This document shows, piece after piece, positions 1-11,962 of a stretch of 64,000 bases of DNA. Made by a program: the position numbers and the translations under genes. The notes below the pieces were generated by a model. The model had not been told where the DNA came from. It made no database searches and saw only the letters and a list, made by a program, of their open reading frames with translations. Positions within the stretch are counted from its first letter, which is position 1; each line of letters begins with the position of its first letter. The stretch spans positions 493,978-557,977 of the forward strand of contig MCGE01000025.1 in assembly GCA_002105175.1 (NCBI GenBank), written 5' to 3'. The stretch comes from Absidia repens (taxonomy: Eukaryota > Mucoromycota > Mucoromycetes > Mucorales > Cunninghamellaceae).

Positions 1-172
1 CCCGATGAAGGTCCATGTCTTTCCGGAGTTGACTGATAATCCCAACCAAAATGCTTTTTGAGTTTTCTTCCAAGATTTCTGTGCAGTCAGGATCCGACTC
101 GGTTGAAGGTGCTGCTGGTTCCGAAGTCGAAGTGGTTGCGCATTTGTCCTTTTTCTTTTCTTTACGAAGCAT
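1..172 (-). CDS. Oxysterol-binding protein (OSBP/Osh family), 5' end only
   Basis: The reading frame starts at the ATG complementary to 170-172 and runs off the left edge of the window, giving 57 residues. The N terminus is Lys-rich, then Ser/Thr/Pro-rich, and leads into SILVGIISQLRKDMDLHR. This matches the opening of the lipid-binding domain of Osh6/Osh7/Kes1-type oxysterol-binding proteins, where a 'S-I-L-x-x-I-x-S-Q-L-R-x-G-M-D-L-x-R' segment precedes the lid region; here Asp replaces the usual Gly. Such proteins move sterol or phosphatidylserine against PI4P at membrane contacts. Only the lid-proximal part is visible, so subclass and integrity cannot be judged. It is divergent with RPS5, whose transcript starts within about 450 bp. 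Confidence 0.65.
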   Translation of the reverse strand, partial: MLRKEKKKDKCATTSTSEPAAPSTESDPDCTEILEENSKSILVGIISQLRKDMDLHR

Positions 173-631
173 GAGTAAGAATAAATAGGGAATACTGGTT
201 CTTTGATTATTTTTTTTTGTGTTTTCTATATCTTTATAGAAAAGAGGGAAAGAAAAAGGAGAAGTTTCAAGAGAACCCTTTTTTTTTAATCTTCATATTT
301 GAAACGCCGCTTCATGCCTTTGCCTTGGCAAAGGGATGATGGATTCTACACTACGTAAACAAGCCTATTCCGCTTATTTTTTATTTTTTTACTCAATAAC
401 ATTTTTATTTTGCAAATGAATATTGCTATTTATTGAAATATTTAATGGCATTGAAGCAACAAAGTAGTATATACCAAAGGGCAATGCCAATCCAAAAAAA
501 AAAAGTGCCATTCACAAATTTAAACGCCGTGTGAGTGGACCGCACCTGCCTCACCCTGTTCTTTTTTTTTCCATTGAAATTGGTAAACCAGGCTCCGAAT
601 CAGTTTTCTTGTTTCCTCCTCTCATATTCAG
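173..631. promoter_or_regulatory. Intergenic region shared by the Osh gene and RPS5
   Basis: This is the AT-rich spacer between two divergently transcribed genes, with several T and A homopolymers. The stretch before the 5'UTR donor at 632 (about 580-631) is pyrimidine-rich, as is common at ribosomal protein gene transcription starts. I see no further gene in it. Confidence 0.4.
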
Positions 632-895
632 GTAAGAAAATACAAGTCATTAGTATGAATGAAGGAATCATCCATCCATCCATCCATCCGTTTATCGAAT
701 CTCGCCACCAATCGATCCTTCAAAAATAAATCACTTCACCTGGTCGAACAACTCACAAAAAGGAAAAAAAAAAAAAAAAAAAAAGGACTGGATTATTGGG
801 AACCAAGGAAAATCGAGATGGATGGAGCGATGGATGGATTCATTTGAATGTCAACTTGGCTCAGAACTGAATTTTGTCTTTCTTTTTTTTTGTAG
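632..895 (+). other. 5'UTR intron of RPS5
   Basis: A consensus donor (gtaaga at 632) and a T-rich acceptor ending tgtag at 895 lie one base before the RPS5 start codon. Leader introns are common in fungal ribosomal protein genes. The intron carries an (ATCC)n microsatellite near 667-690 and a long A run near 763-784. Splicing is inferred from the signals only. Confidence 0.6.
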
Positions 896-896
896 C

Positions 897-1675
897 ATGG
901 TTTCTTTGAATTTGCCCGCTGACGTTTTGGCCAGCGCTGATGGTACTCGCAAGCTTTTCAACAAGTGGTCTTACGAAGATGTTGAAGTCAAGGATATCTC
1001 TCTCCAAGACTATATCTCTGTCCGTCAACATGTTTACTTGCCCCACACTGCTGGTCGTTTCGCTGCCAAGCGTTTCCGTAAGGCTCAAGTAAGTTTTTTC
1101 CAAACATTAATATGTATTGCTATATATGTGTGTATATGACTACGGGAAGATTGACTCTATTTTTTTTGAAAGTGCCCTATCGTTGAACGTTTGACCAACT
1201 CCCTCATGATGCACGGCCGCAACAACGGTAAGAAGTTATTGGCTGCTCGTATTGTCCAACACGCTTTTGAAATCATCAACTTGTTGACCGACCAAAACCC
1301 TGTGCAAATCTTGGTGGATGCCATCATCAACACTGGTCCCCGTGAAGACTCCACCCGTATTGGTTCTCAAGGTACTGTCCGTCGTCAGGCCGTCGATGTG
1401 TCCCCTCTCCGCCGTGTCAACCAATCCATCGCTCTCATCACCACCGGTACTCGTGAAGCTGCTTTCCGTAACGTCAAGACCATTGCTGAATGTCTCGCTG
1501 ATGAATTGATCAACGCCGCCAAGGGCTCCTCCAACTCTTACGCCATCAAGAAGAAGGACGAACTCGAACGTGTCGCCAAATGTAAGTACTAAGGAATGAT
1601 AGGGACAATGGATGGAGGCTCAGTTGACTAATATCCTTTTTTTTTTTTTTTTTTTTTTTTTTAGCCAACCGATAA
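897..1675 (+). CDS. RPS5: 40S ribosomal protein S5 (uS7)
   Basis: Three coding exons (897-1088, 1173-1581, 1665-1675) give 203 residues, close to the 204 of human RPS5. The uS7 core is obvious: an N-terminal [16 protein letters not shown] segment, then [16 protein letters not shown], and a Gly-rich region containing [20 protein letters not shown]. The last exon adds only four codons (SNR and stop), giving the conserved tail VAKSNR. The protein sits in the head of the small subunit near the mRNA exit channel and E-site tRNA. The last intron has a very long T tract before its acceptor. The start follows a 5'UTR intron by one base. Confidence 0.97.
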
Positions 1676-2248
1676 ACGCACTTGCTTCTGTTATTTATTT
1701 GGGAGCGAATTTGAAATGTCTATATCATGCAATTTGGTGTCAATTCAGTCTTTTAGTTTTGTTGTCTTCTGTGTTATATAGATATTTCAACCTGATTTAA
1801 ATAAATAAAAAATCTTGTTTTTGACTTTATTTGTATTCTTGTGGGGTTCTGGTTATATCAATGGAATTGATACGAATAGGATGATAGTGATGATGGGATC
1901 TTAGTGAAAATGAGTGTTTTGTATGTGAATGATAGTAATGATGCAACTTTAATGTTATCGGGAATTGTTATGTGTTGAAATGTTAGTGATGATGACGGAG
2001 AAGACAAAATAAATATCATGTTTGACGACGATGTTTTTTATTATTTTTTGATCAAAAGATGTCATTAAAGAAGAATTACAAAACAAGTAGGGATGAAGAT
2101 ATGCTTTTACTTTTATTGATAAAATACAGTGGGATGAGGAATATCAACAATAGGGGATGATAATAACGGTACTAAAAATAATACTATAAATAAAATCAAG
2201 AGTCGACTATAACTAGAAAGGGAAGGGGATAGGTAATGATAACCAGAT
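1676..2248. other. Convergent 3' spacer between RPS5 and VIP1
   Basis: AT-rich sequence with AATAAA-like signals near 1800 and 2009, serving as the 3' ends of two converging genes. The short open frames here are low-complexity and I see no gene. Confidence 0.5.
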
Positions 2249-2521
2249 TCATTCATTGTCTTCTTGTGCATAATAGAGTTGTCGTTCTTCGATGGTTTGT
2301 TGGATCGCCTTGAGGTTGGGGACATTCAGGTAACCTTTGTGATGATACATTACTTCTTCTAAAGATAAATGAGGGATCAGGTTTCTACATATGAATACAT
2401 AAAAAAAAGGGGGAATTATTAGAAGGTATATCGAGGATACTTCTTTTTTTTTTATTAGTAAGTAATCTCACTTTCGAGGAGCGACCTTAAGACAATGTTC
2501 AGCATCCCTATAATTTATTTA

Positions 2522-2552
<31 letters not shown>

Positions 2553-5500
2553 CTTTAGTTCACTCAGTTTTGGAGATATATATATATTATTTTTGATTGA
2601 TACATTACATATACAGGTCAAGTACACTGTCATAGTGCGCGCCAGGAGAAAATGCAATCCGTAACGAGTAATCTGCGTCATTGCCGGTATCGGTATTCTT
2701 GCGTTCATATAATTCAAAAGTGATTTGTGTCAAGACTTGAATGTAAGAAGATGAAAAAAAAAAAAAAAAGAGATTAAAACTAGATTATTCCCATTATTTT
2801 CAGATATAATATGCATAGCTTACAATCCAATTCGGGTAACATGTTTCTAGGAACCTTCGTCGGTACGCCAGAGTGGTACACTAAATTCAATAAAGCATGG
2901 ACATGGGATTCTATATGGGAGAAAAGAATTGTTAGTGAACGACATAGCTATTCTTTTTTTTTTTTTTTTCGTTACCTTTTGTAAAATAGAGTCTTGTTTT
3001 TGGGTTTTCTGAGCTGGTCATATCATCCAAGTCCATAAGAATACTTCTGAGTAGAGGAAGGCTGATCAACATGCCAATGTTTTTCTTTTCCATATCAGAG
3101 ATACCAAATTCATGTGATGCAATGAAATCAAACATAATTTTGACGTATTCGTATAATTTTCGAAGTTCCCTATTGCAGCTACGTTTCGTGGGTTTCGTAT
3201 TGGCGGAAAGACGTCGAGAGGTCGAAGATAATAAATGGTGTGGTGGTGCTGAAGCCGGTGTTGAGGAAGTCGATGCCGGTGAGTGTGAAGAAGCCAGTAG
3301 TATTTCCGGGTCAGCAAAGATAGCATTCAGGAAGGGTCGATTATGTAGAGCGTCGTATTTCAGAGAGTCATACAATTCAGGTATATGAGAAGGGTCTACA
3401 TACTTTGTACCACCACCATTGATTGTTGATCCATCGTCGCAGAAGTTACGGAACATCTTTTCCCAGCGTTCCTTGAAGAGACCAGGTGATTCAAAGCAAC
3501 ACCACCGCCGTTGAAGCTGTTCCACCTTCTTACTTGACCAGTTGAGGCGCATAAGTGTTTGTAATCGAGTCATGACGGTTGATATTTCTTGAAGGATTAA
3601 GTGAGGCTGCGGAAGTCCTTCAGGCCAGTTCATTTGAGCAAGCATCCATTCGGGGAGATCATTACCCGGTCGCAATATTTCTTTAAGCTGGTGTTTGACT
3701 GCATCCGCTTGTTCCTTTGCCGCATTGCTATCGTCCAATAAGTACTTGCTTTCAGAGATCACGCCTTCAATCGATTCAGGTTGTCCCAAAAACCATTGGG
3801 CAAAAACGTCAGCTATTCATAAAAAAAAAGAGCGGGGTAAGTCTAGGAGTATTATCTTTGTAGGCGTCTTATTTTTGTTTTTGTTTCTTTACCTGTTGCT
3901 CGCACCCGGCGTTCCGAGCTACTATAGATCTTGATGTCGTCCATTACAGCTCGATTGAGGATATTCATTTCCTTTCGTAAGTTTTCACCCAAATCCCTAG
4001 ATTGGTATAAGCCGGCGTGAGTAAACTATATATGTATATATTAAAAAAAGGGTGAGTATGAAAGTGCATCATGTGTTCAACGAGTATCCTAGTATAACCT
4101 ACCTCACCTCCCCACTTGACATTGAGTTGAAGTTTGTTCAAGGAACCGGAATCAGCATCGAATTTCGGTTTTAACTGCACCTTTGTCCCAGGGAGATGAC
4201 ATTTTTTTTCCAAGATTTCCTTCAACGCAAGCATCTTGTCCAAGTCTTCATAGCCATCGCTATCGCTATCGCCATTGCCATCCTTGGTAGTAGACAGAAG
4301 ATATTTTTCCACTGCTTGAATCACCTTTTCCAATTGATGTTTTTGACGAAAGACCACTTCTTGACGGTTGTGTTGTAATAAATCGGTAAAGTAGGGCGAT
4401 TTGACAGTCAGCTTGAATTTATCCTTTGGTGTACGATCTCCATGCCGGAATACAGCGACAAAACCCTTCAGACGCCACGCGTTTTCAGGAGAGATACTGG
4501 ACGGAATTTCGGCCACAGAGGAAGGATGTTGTTGAATGGATCGATAGAATTGGGTGGCGAGGATTTTAGCACATTGGTCATAATAATGATCATTTCCCTT
4601 GACAAAACTCCAGCCATTGACATCAATCACATACGGTTTGCCTTGCACTCGTATCATATCAAGACCACATACGCTTTGACCAAAAGCCCTGGAAACTTTG
4701 CGAGCGATGGCTTTTTCTTCCAGTGCCAGTTCAGCGAAATAGCGGATTTCCTTGCCATCGGTGTTTCTTTTGACATGACCATCCACAGTAGGTGATCTAC
4801 ATATACAAAGTCAGTCAGTATTCGGGGTTTTTCCAGGCTTGCATTATTTTTTTTAGGCTTACTTTCTTGTTTCGGCATGAATAAAGGCTGGACCAACTGT
4901 ATACAATTTTATATCTTCAAAGCTTTCGGTCATCATGAGACTTTCGTAAATATATGACCCTTCTTCAGATGCAAATTCCAGTTCAGGATCAAATTCACTA
5001 GACTTGTTTCCAATCTACATCAAATAAATAAAAGTTTTGATGTATATAAGCATGTTGTACATATGGTATGATTGCTTTCCACCATCCCCATGACATTTCC
5101 CTCATCCCCCCCACGCATGCTTTTTTTTTTTTACTTGCCTTTCTGAAGAGACGTCGACCACCACCACCCAATGATTTGGGATAATAAATGTTGATATTGT
5201 GATTTTCGGCATCCGCAGGTTTTTCAACAAAAGGCTTTTCCAAACATTTACCACCACCTGGTGTAATGCTATCACGAGCGATTTCCACTGACGGTGTGTT
5301 TTTTGCATATTTGGTAAGAATCCGGTCCAAGTCCATCCCATTGTATTCCTTGAAGGCTTTGGCAGCATCAGCATCCACTTTAGCACCGCCATCACGAGAA
5401 ACTACCACACGGGGAGGGGTAGGCACCCCAATGGCATCCAAAACCGCAAGTACGACTCGCCGATCCCACAGCAAAGATTGCATAGATACATCATTGACCA

Positions 5501-6013
5501 TATAGGGCTTTCGTAGTTTGACATATTCCACCGCCTTTTTAAGAGGAAATCCATCAGAAAAGAAACAGATCAAAAAATCACATCCAGGCCAATTTTCGAT
5601 ATCTAATGTTATATAAAAAAAGGTGTATTAATAGCCATGATCACTACATTGTATTTATTATTGGTATTCTTTACCTTCATCCAAAATAGTTTTATCACCA
5701 AATATTACAATATCAAAGTCACCATAGTTCAATAACCGGTCAAGTATATGACGCATAGGTTTTGAGCGAGCCTTTCGATCCATAGCGCAGACGCCTAGGA
5801 CGTCTATAAGATAGTATAAATGAATAAATTTGACGTTTATTTAGTCAGACGAGTCAATGGCAATAATCTACAACTTCCCCTTGCTCACACCTATATTCAA
5901 AATGAAAACCGAATTCATTTCATTCACTTACACTTTCTTCCGCCAGGCGCTCCATGCGTATTAGAGGAAGGTTTATTGTCGTTTATTGGCGTAGCCGTGG
6001 AAGGAGCAGGCAT
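2249..6013 (-). CDS. VIP1: Inositol hexakisphosphate / diphosphoinositol-pentakisphosphate kinase (Vip1/Asp1/PPIP5K)
   Basis: Eleven exons on the minus strand (6013-5932, 5803-5675, 5602-5139, 5014-4863, 4796-4103, 4025-3893, 3812-2976, 2910-2824, 2735-2609, 2507-2472, 2384-2249) give 958 residues, near S. pombe Asp1 length. The N-terminal part is the ATP-grasp kinase with its preceding domain (FSDGFPLKKAVEYVKLRKP; FRKIGNKSSEFDPELEF; VCGLDMIRV; YVIDVNGWSFVKGNDHYYD). The histidine acid phosphatase-like domain starts with RHGDRTP at about residue 393 and continues to SLRIAFSPGAHYDSVLDLYM. The enzyme makes and breaks 1-position inositol pyrophosphates, which control phosphate signalling and polarity in fungi. 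The intron after FRK uses a GC donor (gcaagt), because the nearby GT option breaks the frame. Exon 10 is only 36 nt. A Ser/Pro-rich insertion lies near residue 720. Confidence 0.95.
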
Positions 6014-6591
6014 GCGTAAATCAATTGTAATGAATACTGAAAAAAAAAATAGTTGAAGAAAGAAAGAAAAGATATGAGAATTACAAAAAATTGGGAAATT
6101 ATAAAATAAAAATAAAAACCAATCTCAGCTCCCTTTTTTTTTTTATGATTTTGACAAGAATAACCACTGCGTGTGTGCACCCTCACGTGTGGGCTCTAGA
6201 CCAATCATTGTTAGATCATTCTCCTTTTTCCACCCTTACCGTTTTTGGCGTTTTGCATTTTTCATACAATATTTTAATTTTGAATTGAGACAAAATGTGA
6301 TGGCATCACAAATCCTGGTAATTGAAAAGGTACACTATCTTTTCATACCCCTTTTTTTGCGCTTCTTTTCTCTTTGTCTTTTCGATATATCCTTCTTTGC
6401 TATTCTAAAGTCATTTAAATTTAGATTTGGTATCAATATGTTACACCTTTCAAAGGTAATTGTGGCGATGGAAAAATGTTTGACGCTTCTACTGTAATAT
6501 CAATATACGAGGTTCAGACATCGCTGTCAGGAATTTTGGTTACCGCCCAATGCCTTTGGATAGATGCCTATACCTTATGACTGCCACCCTC

Positions 6592-6625
<34 letters not shown>

Positions 6626-7396
6626 AATAAAGGATGCATTTTTTATATCACGAAATTTTCAAATTCATACATCAATGCTTGTTTTGGTTTGATGTCAGTC
6701 AGATTACTATTTGTGAAATAACAGTGCGTTAAAGGCAAACATGGATTATACCACAGCTGCTGTTCATAGCAATTATTTAGGAGCTGCCATGGCTCACTGT
6801 ACTTTATTAGGGTTAACTATTCCTATTATCCTGCTACATATTATTATAGAACACTGTAAATTCCTTATTATCACCCCCTCCCCTTCCTCCTTTTCTTTTA
6901 ATTTTTAAATAGCATGCCTCTCCTTTCTCCTCCCTTTTCAACTCCGCCTCCAACCAATTCGAGCCTTTTTCGTCATGCACCGTTTTTTATTTTTATTTTA
7001 TTTACTCTTCCCAATTATTCCTTTCTTTCTTTTTCTTTTTTGTTATATCACTACTATTCGTCGAGCCAACGTGCCCTAGGCATATCGACACTCGACTATT
7101 CACACACTTACGAACAACTCGGAACTTCCTTGCTGGCGAACGAGGACTTCTCTCTTGTGGATACTAGTCTTATTCAATGTATATTGTGAATCGACCGAAG
7201 ATGATGGTTTTATTACTCAATGTGATCAGTCTCTTACTTGTCAGCATGCATATTGTATGAACATTAATCAACACAATATTCCTGAATCACCATTTATGTG
7301 ATGACTGTGTCAAAAGTAAATCTTCCTCCACTGCGGGGGCAACATTCTCTCGTTTCAACAAGAGACAACGGCGGGGAAACTTAACAACAACGATTG
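6014..7396. other. Divergent intergenic region, no convincing gene
   Basis: The spacer separates VIP1 from the unknown gene at 7397. It holds T tracts (24 T near 6598-6622) and scattered short frames of AT-rich composition, including a roughly 50-codon hydrophobic frame from the ATG near 6740 that I do not trust. The pyrimidine-rich stretch 6870-7050 probably belongs to the promoter or leader of the downstream gene. Confidence 0.4.
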
Positions 7397-8390
7397 ATGT
7401 CAACGAAGTACTGCAAACGACCGCGAGAATTTCTCCTTCTTTTTGGCGACGGTGACTCAACAGCGGGCAACCCTAATGGTGGTAGCAAAAAGAAAGGCAA
7501 TGGTGGAAAATCAGCGCTGGTGATGATGGATGATGATAATGAAGCAGAACAAACCAAGATGCGTAGTACTGCTATTCAACGAATGCTGGAACGTTTTACC
7601 TCTGAATTTGGTGAATGTGCATGTGGTATCAAGGACGGATGTTTGATTGAACGGCTGGAACATGAGTTGTTATCTTTTTCCAATGAACGTGTGACGCAAC
7701 TGGATTCAGCACTCCTTCACTCACAACAGCTTTTTGTGGCAGCAGTCAACAACATTGAGGCGCATGACTTCCCTGAAACTGATTCAGTTGATGATGAAAA
7801 TATTGGTATTGATGAAATCGCCATGCCACCTAGTAGCGCAGTAGAAACGCCAACCTCTCTGGATCAGGTCAACAAGAAATCGCACTCCAGTGATGGTGAT
7901 ATCGATATTGGGGATAATCTACCTGTGACAACTCTTTTACTTGATACCAGCAATACTGAACAGCAAACATTCTCTTCATTCTCTTCTATATCAAATTTGT
8001 CTGCGACGGAGCCAGTAGCTGTTGCCGATGCTGATGATGATAGTTCTGCGGATGTTAGTTGTGGCATGAAGAAAAACGAATACGTGACAGTCTTTTGGAT
8101 GATGATACAGCGACATCACGAGCAGCACTTCCTTGCAAGAAGGCCTGGATGCAACATTTTTTACAACACAAGATGAAAACGAAATATCCTTCTAGAATCA
8201 TATCAATAACAGGTAGTTCAGAAAATAGGCAAGAAGTCGGATGAAGAAACCGGTATCGTGATAGTTTTACTCACAAACGCTATATTCTCTTGTTTTTAAT
8301 ATAGATGCCACCAAGCATGATGTAGCGAAACAACAGCGCGCCACTGCAAGCAATCATCAGGCCAAGTCAGCAAAGGTGAAGGTATCTTAA
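7397..8390 (+). CDS. Uncharacterised protein, reading frame interrupted by one base near 8070
   Basis: I do not recognise the family. The first frame (ATG 7397) begins MSTKYCKRPREFLLLFGDGD, has a short Gly/Lys linker, a helical stretch (IQRMLERFTSEF; CLIERLEHELLSFSNERVTQ), then an acidic Ser/Asp-rich region. Near 8065-8075 (an A5 run) the coding character moves to the next frame, continuing as KRIRDSLLDDDT... KKAWMQHFLQHKMKTKYPSR, and is then spliced (donor 8213, acceptor 8304) to a Lys/Ala-rich end at 8390. One extra A would join the two frames at Gly-Met-Lys-Lys-Lys. An indel error, a real null allele or ribosomal slippage are all possible. No transmembrane segment is visible. It is probably an intracellular regulatory protein, but this is a guess. 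Confidence 0.55.
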
Positions 8391-9266
8391 TCAAGACTCA
8401 ATCTCATCTACTGTGACCTGACCTGGAATGATTAAACCGATATCTTGAAAGAAGAAATGGCGAAAATCAGATTCTCCTTTGGCAGATCCCTTTAGTTTTC
8501 AGCTTAGTTTAGTTCTGTATTATCTCTATGTTTATCTATCTTTCTTTTTTTTTACTAGAATCCTTTGTACATGGTTTTACATTTTTACTCGTATAGTTAC
8601 ATAGTATCTACTTTTTTTTAGTCATTTAGTTTAGTTTCGATTGGATTGGATTGATCATGTTACTTTCTTTTTTTATTACTTATCACTCACTATTCCCGTC
8701 TTCTTCATTTACTAACCACACATACGTAAAAGCACCCCCTATTCCCCTCTCTATATATTTTTTGTCTTCTGTATATATAATAATAAAGATATATATTTAT
8801 ATATAAATATTTGTAATTTTATCTTCCTCTTTTTATGTACGATATGTGTGTACAACCCATTGTTTACAGTTTTTTAAGTCCCAATTGAGACAAAATGGAA
8901 TTGATTATCTTTTTGGGTTATCCCCGATCTGATTCACCCTCACAAAAAAAAAAAAAAAACAGCTTGCTTATATGGCTGTTTTAGGTTGCCATAATATAAA
9001 TATGGTGCGTTTTCAAGGAATCGGTCAATCACACAACAGGTCAAAATTTTCGCCTTCATGCAATCACCTGTTAAGGATCTAGTGAAAAATAAAAAAAATA
9101 AAAATAAAAAAATTCAAAAGCGGCGTTTCAATCATATCGCTCCCCCAGCTTTATTTCTGCTTTCCTTTTCTTGCAACTTTTCTTCCTTCCTTTCCCTTCT
9201 CTTTGTCTCTTCGTCTTTTCTCTACTAACATACAACAATCCGTCAAGATATATCTGAAAAATTAAC
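8391..9266. other. Intergenic region upstream of the KAP-like phosphatase
   Basis: It holds the 3' end of the previous gene (AATAAAG near 8784) and a pyrimidine-rich promoter/leader for the next gene (about 9130-9266). There are A/T homopolymers and short AT repeats. No gene is seen. Confidence 0.4.
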
Positions 9267-9497
9267 GTAAGCATTTATATGTATTATTGTGGTTGCATTG
9301 TGTAATACTCCTGCATACGCGTTTTTTGGCTTTTGTGTACAACCGCATATGTTTTATATATTGCCCATACAAAGCTTCTTCTTGCTCGTCTTGCTTGCCT
9401 ATTACACTCGTGCATCTAACAAAACAAGTAAAAAGAATCAAACATGGGATGGTTACTCATCAAATTATTTTCTTATTTTCCTTTTTTGATCATATAG
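9267..9497 (+). other. 5'UTR intron of the KAP-like phosphatase gene
   Basis: A gtaagc donor at 9267 and a catatag acceptor ending at 9497 lie in the leader, 35 bases before the ATG at 9533. It is inferred from splice signals only; the short frames inside it have no protein character. Confidence 0.5.
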
Positions 9498-9532
9498 AAA
9501 CCAGTAAACATTCCTTGCAAAACCAAAACAAA

Positions 9533-11193
9533 ATGTCATCTACTGATCGTGTAGCCTATCTTACGACGCCTACTGTCTCCCCTACCGTAACACCAACAGT
9601 CGTAACCACCAATAATCACAGCAATAATAGCAACAATTTGGCTACCACTACCGCAGCCAGCAACATCGACGTTATGATGACAAGAACGCCGTTTCCAGCT
9701 CAACCCGAAAATAACGACATTATCATCACAAATGGGAATGCGTCAGCCACTATGGAAACATCAGCAACTATGGATGAAGTGGTTCAATCTGACTATACTC
9801 CTCGCCATTCTGTCCCCAAAACCTCCATCAGTCATCCTATCAAGTAAGGTTGTTTTTTATTTTTGCTTTTATCTTCTTTGGCGATAGTGTATATGTGTGA
9901 CTGGTGAGGTATGCGGCAGTTATGTTTTTAAGTGTCTGTGTGTGTATGTCGAATAAGTAGAAGGCGTAGGGGGATCCAGGACCGGGAACTTTTTTTGGGG
10001 GGTGGGCAGTGCAACGCATCATAGTTTATGAAGTAGCCCAGTACATAGCTCACTCTCCTATTCCCTCTCTACTATTATAGTATTAGCTGGGTTTTGCCAA
10101 ACGATTATTTGCCACTGATTACTTTTTGCGACCTGCCTGATCAGCTAGATATATATGATCTCACCAACCCTGTTATCGAACAACAACTTGCGCCCCAGCT
10201 TGAACGTGCACATCATCATCGTCAACAGCAATCTTTACCACTGATGGGGAACCTCGCTCTCAGTTCATGTCCCGGTAAAAAAGTGCGATTGACAGGTCCT
10301 GTACGGGGTAGAGCCGCCATCAACCGTGACCTCGATCTTGATTTTACTCGTATGCGGTCATTTGGCATCACCACCATTGTCTGGTAAGGAGAATTGTAAT
10401 GAAATGTGTTTTGTTGTTTACTCATCTATGAATATATTATGCAGTTGCCTAGAAGACAGTGAATTGGATTATCTAGGGGCATCATGGGAATTATACGCCG
10501 CCTCAGCAAAGACCAATGGATTACAAGTTTTACGGTTACCTATGGTGGAAGGAAGCTGTCCTGATACGTTAGAAGAAGTGGACACCGTCATCAATATTGT
10601 CAACAGCAAAATCTGGAAAGGGGAGAATGTACTGACCCATTGTCGCGGAGGTAAGTCATTGAAATGAAATATCGAAAAAGGTGCAAAAAATGATTTATTA
10701 TATCTAAACTTACTTTTATATATATATATATATAAATGTAGGGGTAGGACGAGCTGGCTTGTTCGCCTGCTGTTGGCTCATCAATAATACACTTTGTCTA
10801 TCTGCTGAACGTGCCATCCGATTTGTCCGAGTCCGACGAAGTCCTAAAGCCATCGAAACCATGCGCCAGGCGGAATTTGTAATCCATTATGCGCAATTCA
10901 TTGCAAGGAAATTGGAACAACAAATGTTAGAACAACAAGAACAACGACACCGGTATTCATTATATGAAGAAGATCAGCAGCACCAGCAACAAGAACAGCA
11001 AAATGAATCTACCGCTCTCTCCAATTCTGTTGGATATAATCATCATCCGTCGCTTTCTGCTCCCCTCGACATGGCTCACACCGATCAAACACTCTCTGTA
11101 CCTTCTGTCATTGATATTGGTCAACTGGAACAAAGCATGCGAAACAAATCTTCAGTCTCTTCTACTGCCACTTCCACAAATGGTCATTTATAG
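9533..11193 (+). CDS. CDKN3/KAP-like dual-specificity phosphatase
   Basis: Four exons (9533-9843, 10087-10383, 10445-10650, 10742-11193) give 421 residues. Residues 1-100 are Thr/Asn/Ser-rich and disordered. The core begins with WVLPNDYLPLITFCDLPDQL and contains FGITTIVCCLEDSEL and the catalytic HCRGGVGRAG (HCX5R, Cys about residue 269), with an aromatic/acidic lead-in LRLPMVEGSCPD. This arrangement is that of cyclin-dependent kinase inhibitor 3 (KAP), a phosphatase acting on CDK phospho-threonine in animals. The C terminus is Gln/His-rich. The catalytic motif spans an intron. The first intron is 243 nt, long for this window. Substrate in this fungus is unknown; a general PTP-like role is the alternative. 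Confidence 0.85.
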
Positions 11194-11962
11194 TCTTTCC
11201 TTTTTGTTTTCTTCGCCGTTTTATTTTTAGCATATGTTATCGTTTATTTGCGCTAGTCCACCTCTATCCTCTCCACTTTATATATATATATATATATATA
11301 TATTGATACAGCATGTCTCTTCTCTTTGATTAGTTTATATATTTATCTGTTGCACTGTAAAGCACTAGTTTATCTTCCCTATCTCAACTACCCATCTTCC
11401 TTATTTTTATTATATTATTATTACGCCGGATGCATCATTACAGTAATAAAAATCCGCTCTGATTTGATCTCAACCCCGCTTTCCTGTTTTTCTTCCTTTT
11501 TTTTTTTTTTTTTTTACCCTGATCGTCCCGCTTTTGTTGTCCGTTCATATAAAGATAGAGTACAGCATATTTTTGCAAGTATCTCATTGTCAATCATTAT
11601 CATAGTCTATTCCTTCGCTTTTTTTTTCCACTTAGCAATCCCTTTCCATTTCACACTTTCTTGTCTAGATACGTACGAACTACATTGCCAAATACAATAT
11701 TAGCATAGCATATCTCCATTCCCTTATCCTACCCCGTCCGTTTTCTAATTAGCATTCGTTTCCAATAAAATCATCAATACAGCCATAATAATACAAAGAC
11801 AACCGCATTTTGTCATTTCCAAATACAGCATATGTTTATTTCAAAAGGAATATATGAATGTTAAAAAAAAAAAAAAAAAAAAACACTACTACTACTACTA
11901 ACTATTAACTACTAGTAATAACAACAAATACTAAAGACCAACAAAGGAAAAAACAGTCTAAT
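11194..11962. other. Convergent 3' spacer with a (TA)n tract
   Basis: This holds the 3' ends of the KAP-like gene and RPN9. A perfect TA dinucleotide run occupies about 11279-11302, followed by T and A homopolymers (A20 near 11864-11883). The frame at 11326-11703 is low-complexity Leu/Phe/Tyr and rejected as a gene. Confidence 0.45.

Noticed and set aside
6914..7189. 91-codon plus-strand frame upstream of the unknown gene
   Set aside because: Pyrimidine-rich, Phe/Leu/Ser/Tyr-biased translation typical of promoter or leader sequence; no domain or splice support.
11326..11703. 125-codon plus-strand frame
   Set aside because: Low-complexity hydrophobic translation across T tracts in a convergent 3' spacer.
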